NCBI GenBank assembly: GCA_964476185.1
Contig: CAYYZO010000135.1
Location: 1-6,393 of the forward strand
From: DATNBU01 sp964476185
GTDB lineage: Bacteria > Desulfobacterota > Binatia > UBA1149 > CAITLU01
Direction: 5' to 3'
Length of the DNA stretch: 6,393 nt
Part shown: one piece after another, positions 5,526 through 6,393 of the stretch
Numbering within the stretch: the stretch's first letter is position 1
Layout of the letters: the number at the start of each line of letters is the position of its first letter
Notes under the pieces: model-generated
Seen by the model: the letters and a program-made list of their open reading frames with translations, nothing else
Databases searched by the model: none
What the model was told of the DNA's origin: nothing
Translations under genes and position numbers: made by a program

Positions 5526-6393
5526 GCGCTCTGCTTCTCCTTCTCTGCCATCTCGCGCTTGGCTTCCTTCAAGCTCAGGCGGATCTTGCCCTGGCGATCG
5601 ACCTCGAGGACCTTCACCGGGATCTTGTCGCCTTCCTTCAGGAAGTCGCGCACGTTCTCGACGCGCTTCTCGTCGATTTGCGAGACGTGGAGCAGGCCGT
5701 CGGTGCCCGGGAGGATCTCGACGAAAGCGCCGAAGTCCGCGATGCGGCGCACGGTGCCGTTGTAGATGCGCCCGACCTCCGGGCTCGCGGTGATGCCCTG
5801 GATGATGTCGAGGGCCTCGCGCATCGCCACGCCGTCCGAAGACGCGACCAGCACGGTGCCGTCGTCGGAAACGTCGATCTTGCAGCCCGTCTGCTCGACG
5901 ATGCCGCGGATGACCTTTCCGCCCGGTCCGATCAGGTCGCGGATCTTGTCCGGATGGATGCGGATCGTCTCGATGCGCGGCGCGTGCTGCGACATCTCGC
6001 CGCGAGGCGCCTGCAGCGCCTTGTCCATCTCGGAGAGCACGTGGAGGCGCGCGGTCCGCGCCTTGTAGAGCGCGTCCTGCATGACCTCGCGAGGCAGCCC
6101 CGCGATCTTGATGTCCATCTGGACGGCGGTCACGCCGTCCTTCGTGCCGGCGACCTTGAAGTCCATGTCGCCGAGGTGATCCTCGTCGCCGAGGATGTCG
6201 GTCAGCACCGCGAAGCGCTTGTCTTCCTTGATCAGGCCCATGGCGATGCCGGCGACGTGCGTCTTGATCGGCACGCCGGCGTCCATCAGCGCCAGGCTGC
6301 CGCCGCACACCGAGGCCATGGAGGACGAGCCGTTCGATTCGGTGATTTCGGACACGACGCGCAGCGAGTAGCCGAAGTCTTCCGCCTTGGGCA
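5522..6393 (-). CDS. pnp: Polynucleotide phosphorylase, C-terminal part (5' end outside window)
   Basis: PNPase degrades RNA 3' to 5' by phosphorolysis, releasing nucleoside diphosphates, and can add tails in reverse. The frame is open at the window edge and ends at TGA 5524-5522, giving 289 residues that align with E. coli PNPase from about residue 416 onward. The second RNase PH domain has the phosphate-binding SNGSSSMAS (19-27) and ILGDEDHLGDMDFK (66-79); Asp71, Asp77 and Lys79 correspond to the E. coli metal site D486, D492 and K494. A KH domain with GPGG (155-158) and an S1 domain (about 206-275, including DFGAFVEILPGTDGLLHVSQ) follow. The protein stops about 14 residues after S1 with a Lys/Glu-rich end, so it lacks a long C-terminal tail of the kind that binds RNase E in enterics. 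The internal GTG at 6355 is not the true start. The stop overlaps the peptidase start. Confidence 0.98.
   Translation of the reverse strand, partial: PKAEDFGYSLRVVSEITESNGSSSMASVCGGSLALMDAGVPIKTHVAGIAMGLIKEDKRFAVLTDILGDEDHLGDMDFKVAGTKDGVTAVQMDIKIAGLPREVMQDALYKARTARLHVLSEMDKALQAPRGEMSQHAPRIETIRIHPDKIRDLIGPGGKVIRGIVEQTGCKIDVSDDGTVLVASSDGVAMREALDIIQGITASPEVGRIYNGTVRRIADFGAFVEILPGTDGLLHVSQIDEKRVENVRDFLKEGDKIPVKVLEVDRQGKIRLSLKEAKREMAEKEKQSA
5537..5542 (-). promoter_or_regulatory. Ribosome binding site for the TTG start of the M16 peptidase
   Basis: AAGGAG on the minus strand lies inside the last codons of pnp, 11 nt before the TTG at 5525. It supports that rare start over internal GTG codons, which would remove the first strand of the peptidase domain. 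Confidence 0.55.

Noticed and set aside
4125..5765. 546-aa plus-strand open frame opposite the M16 gene, and other long plus-strand frames
   Set aside because: They are antisense shadows of clearly recognised genes. Their products are rich in Arg, Asp, Ala and Val in the pattern expected from complementing GC-rich codons.
5522..6355. GTG at 6355 as a start codon for a short 277-aa protein
   Set aside because: The frame continues upstream to the window edge with PNPase sequence (EDFGYSLRV), so this GTG is an internal valine codon.

Overview
The window is a high-GC bacterial chromosome segment of ordinary housekeeping genes. Every gene lies on the minus strand, so transcription runs from position 6393 towards position 1. 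Eight protein genes can be supported: pnp (5' end cut off by the window), an M16 zinc peptidase, dut, purB, purC, purS, purQ and purL (3' end cut off). I saw no tRNA, rRNA, CRISPR array, insertion sequence, phage gene or defence system.

Right part (6393 down to 3797): the C-terminal half of polynucleotide phosphorylase, then an M16B peptidase starting with TTG and overlapping the pnp stop by 4 nt, then dUTPase 4 nt later. This looks like one transcription unit combining RNA turnover, proteolysis and nucleotide-pool cleaning. The pnp-M16 peptidase pairing recurs in many bacteria.

Middle (3796 down to 3398): a 399-nt spacer with no convincing gene. It holds several short GC-rich inverted repeats and is the most likely site for a promoter or leader of the downstream operon. 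I cannot point to a clear promoter, terminator or known riboswitch.

Left part (3397 down to 1): a compact purine operon, purB-purC-purS-purQ-purL. Each junction is a 4-nt NTGA stop/start overlap, which suggests translational coupling. PurS, PurQ and the short form of PurL together make FGAM synthase; PurC and PurB catalyse later consecutive steps (SAICAR synthesis and AICAR release), and PurB also converts adenylosuccinate to AMP.

Organism: the three-subunit PurSQL enzyme excludes the enteric type, which has one long fused PurL. High GC, frequent GTG starts and the pnp-M16-dut order would fit a high-GC myxobacterium- or deltaproteobacterium-like lineage or a related uncultured phylum. That placement is a weak inference. 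I found no previously undescribed system; the findings are modest observations on gene coupling, the structured spacer, a short internal similarity and one active-site variant.
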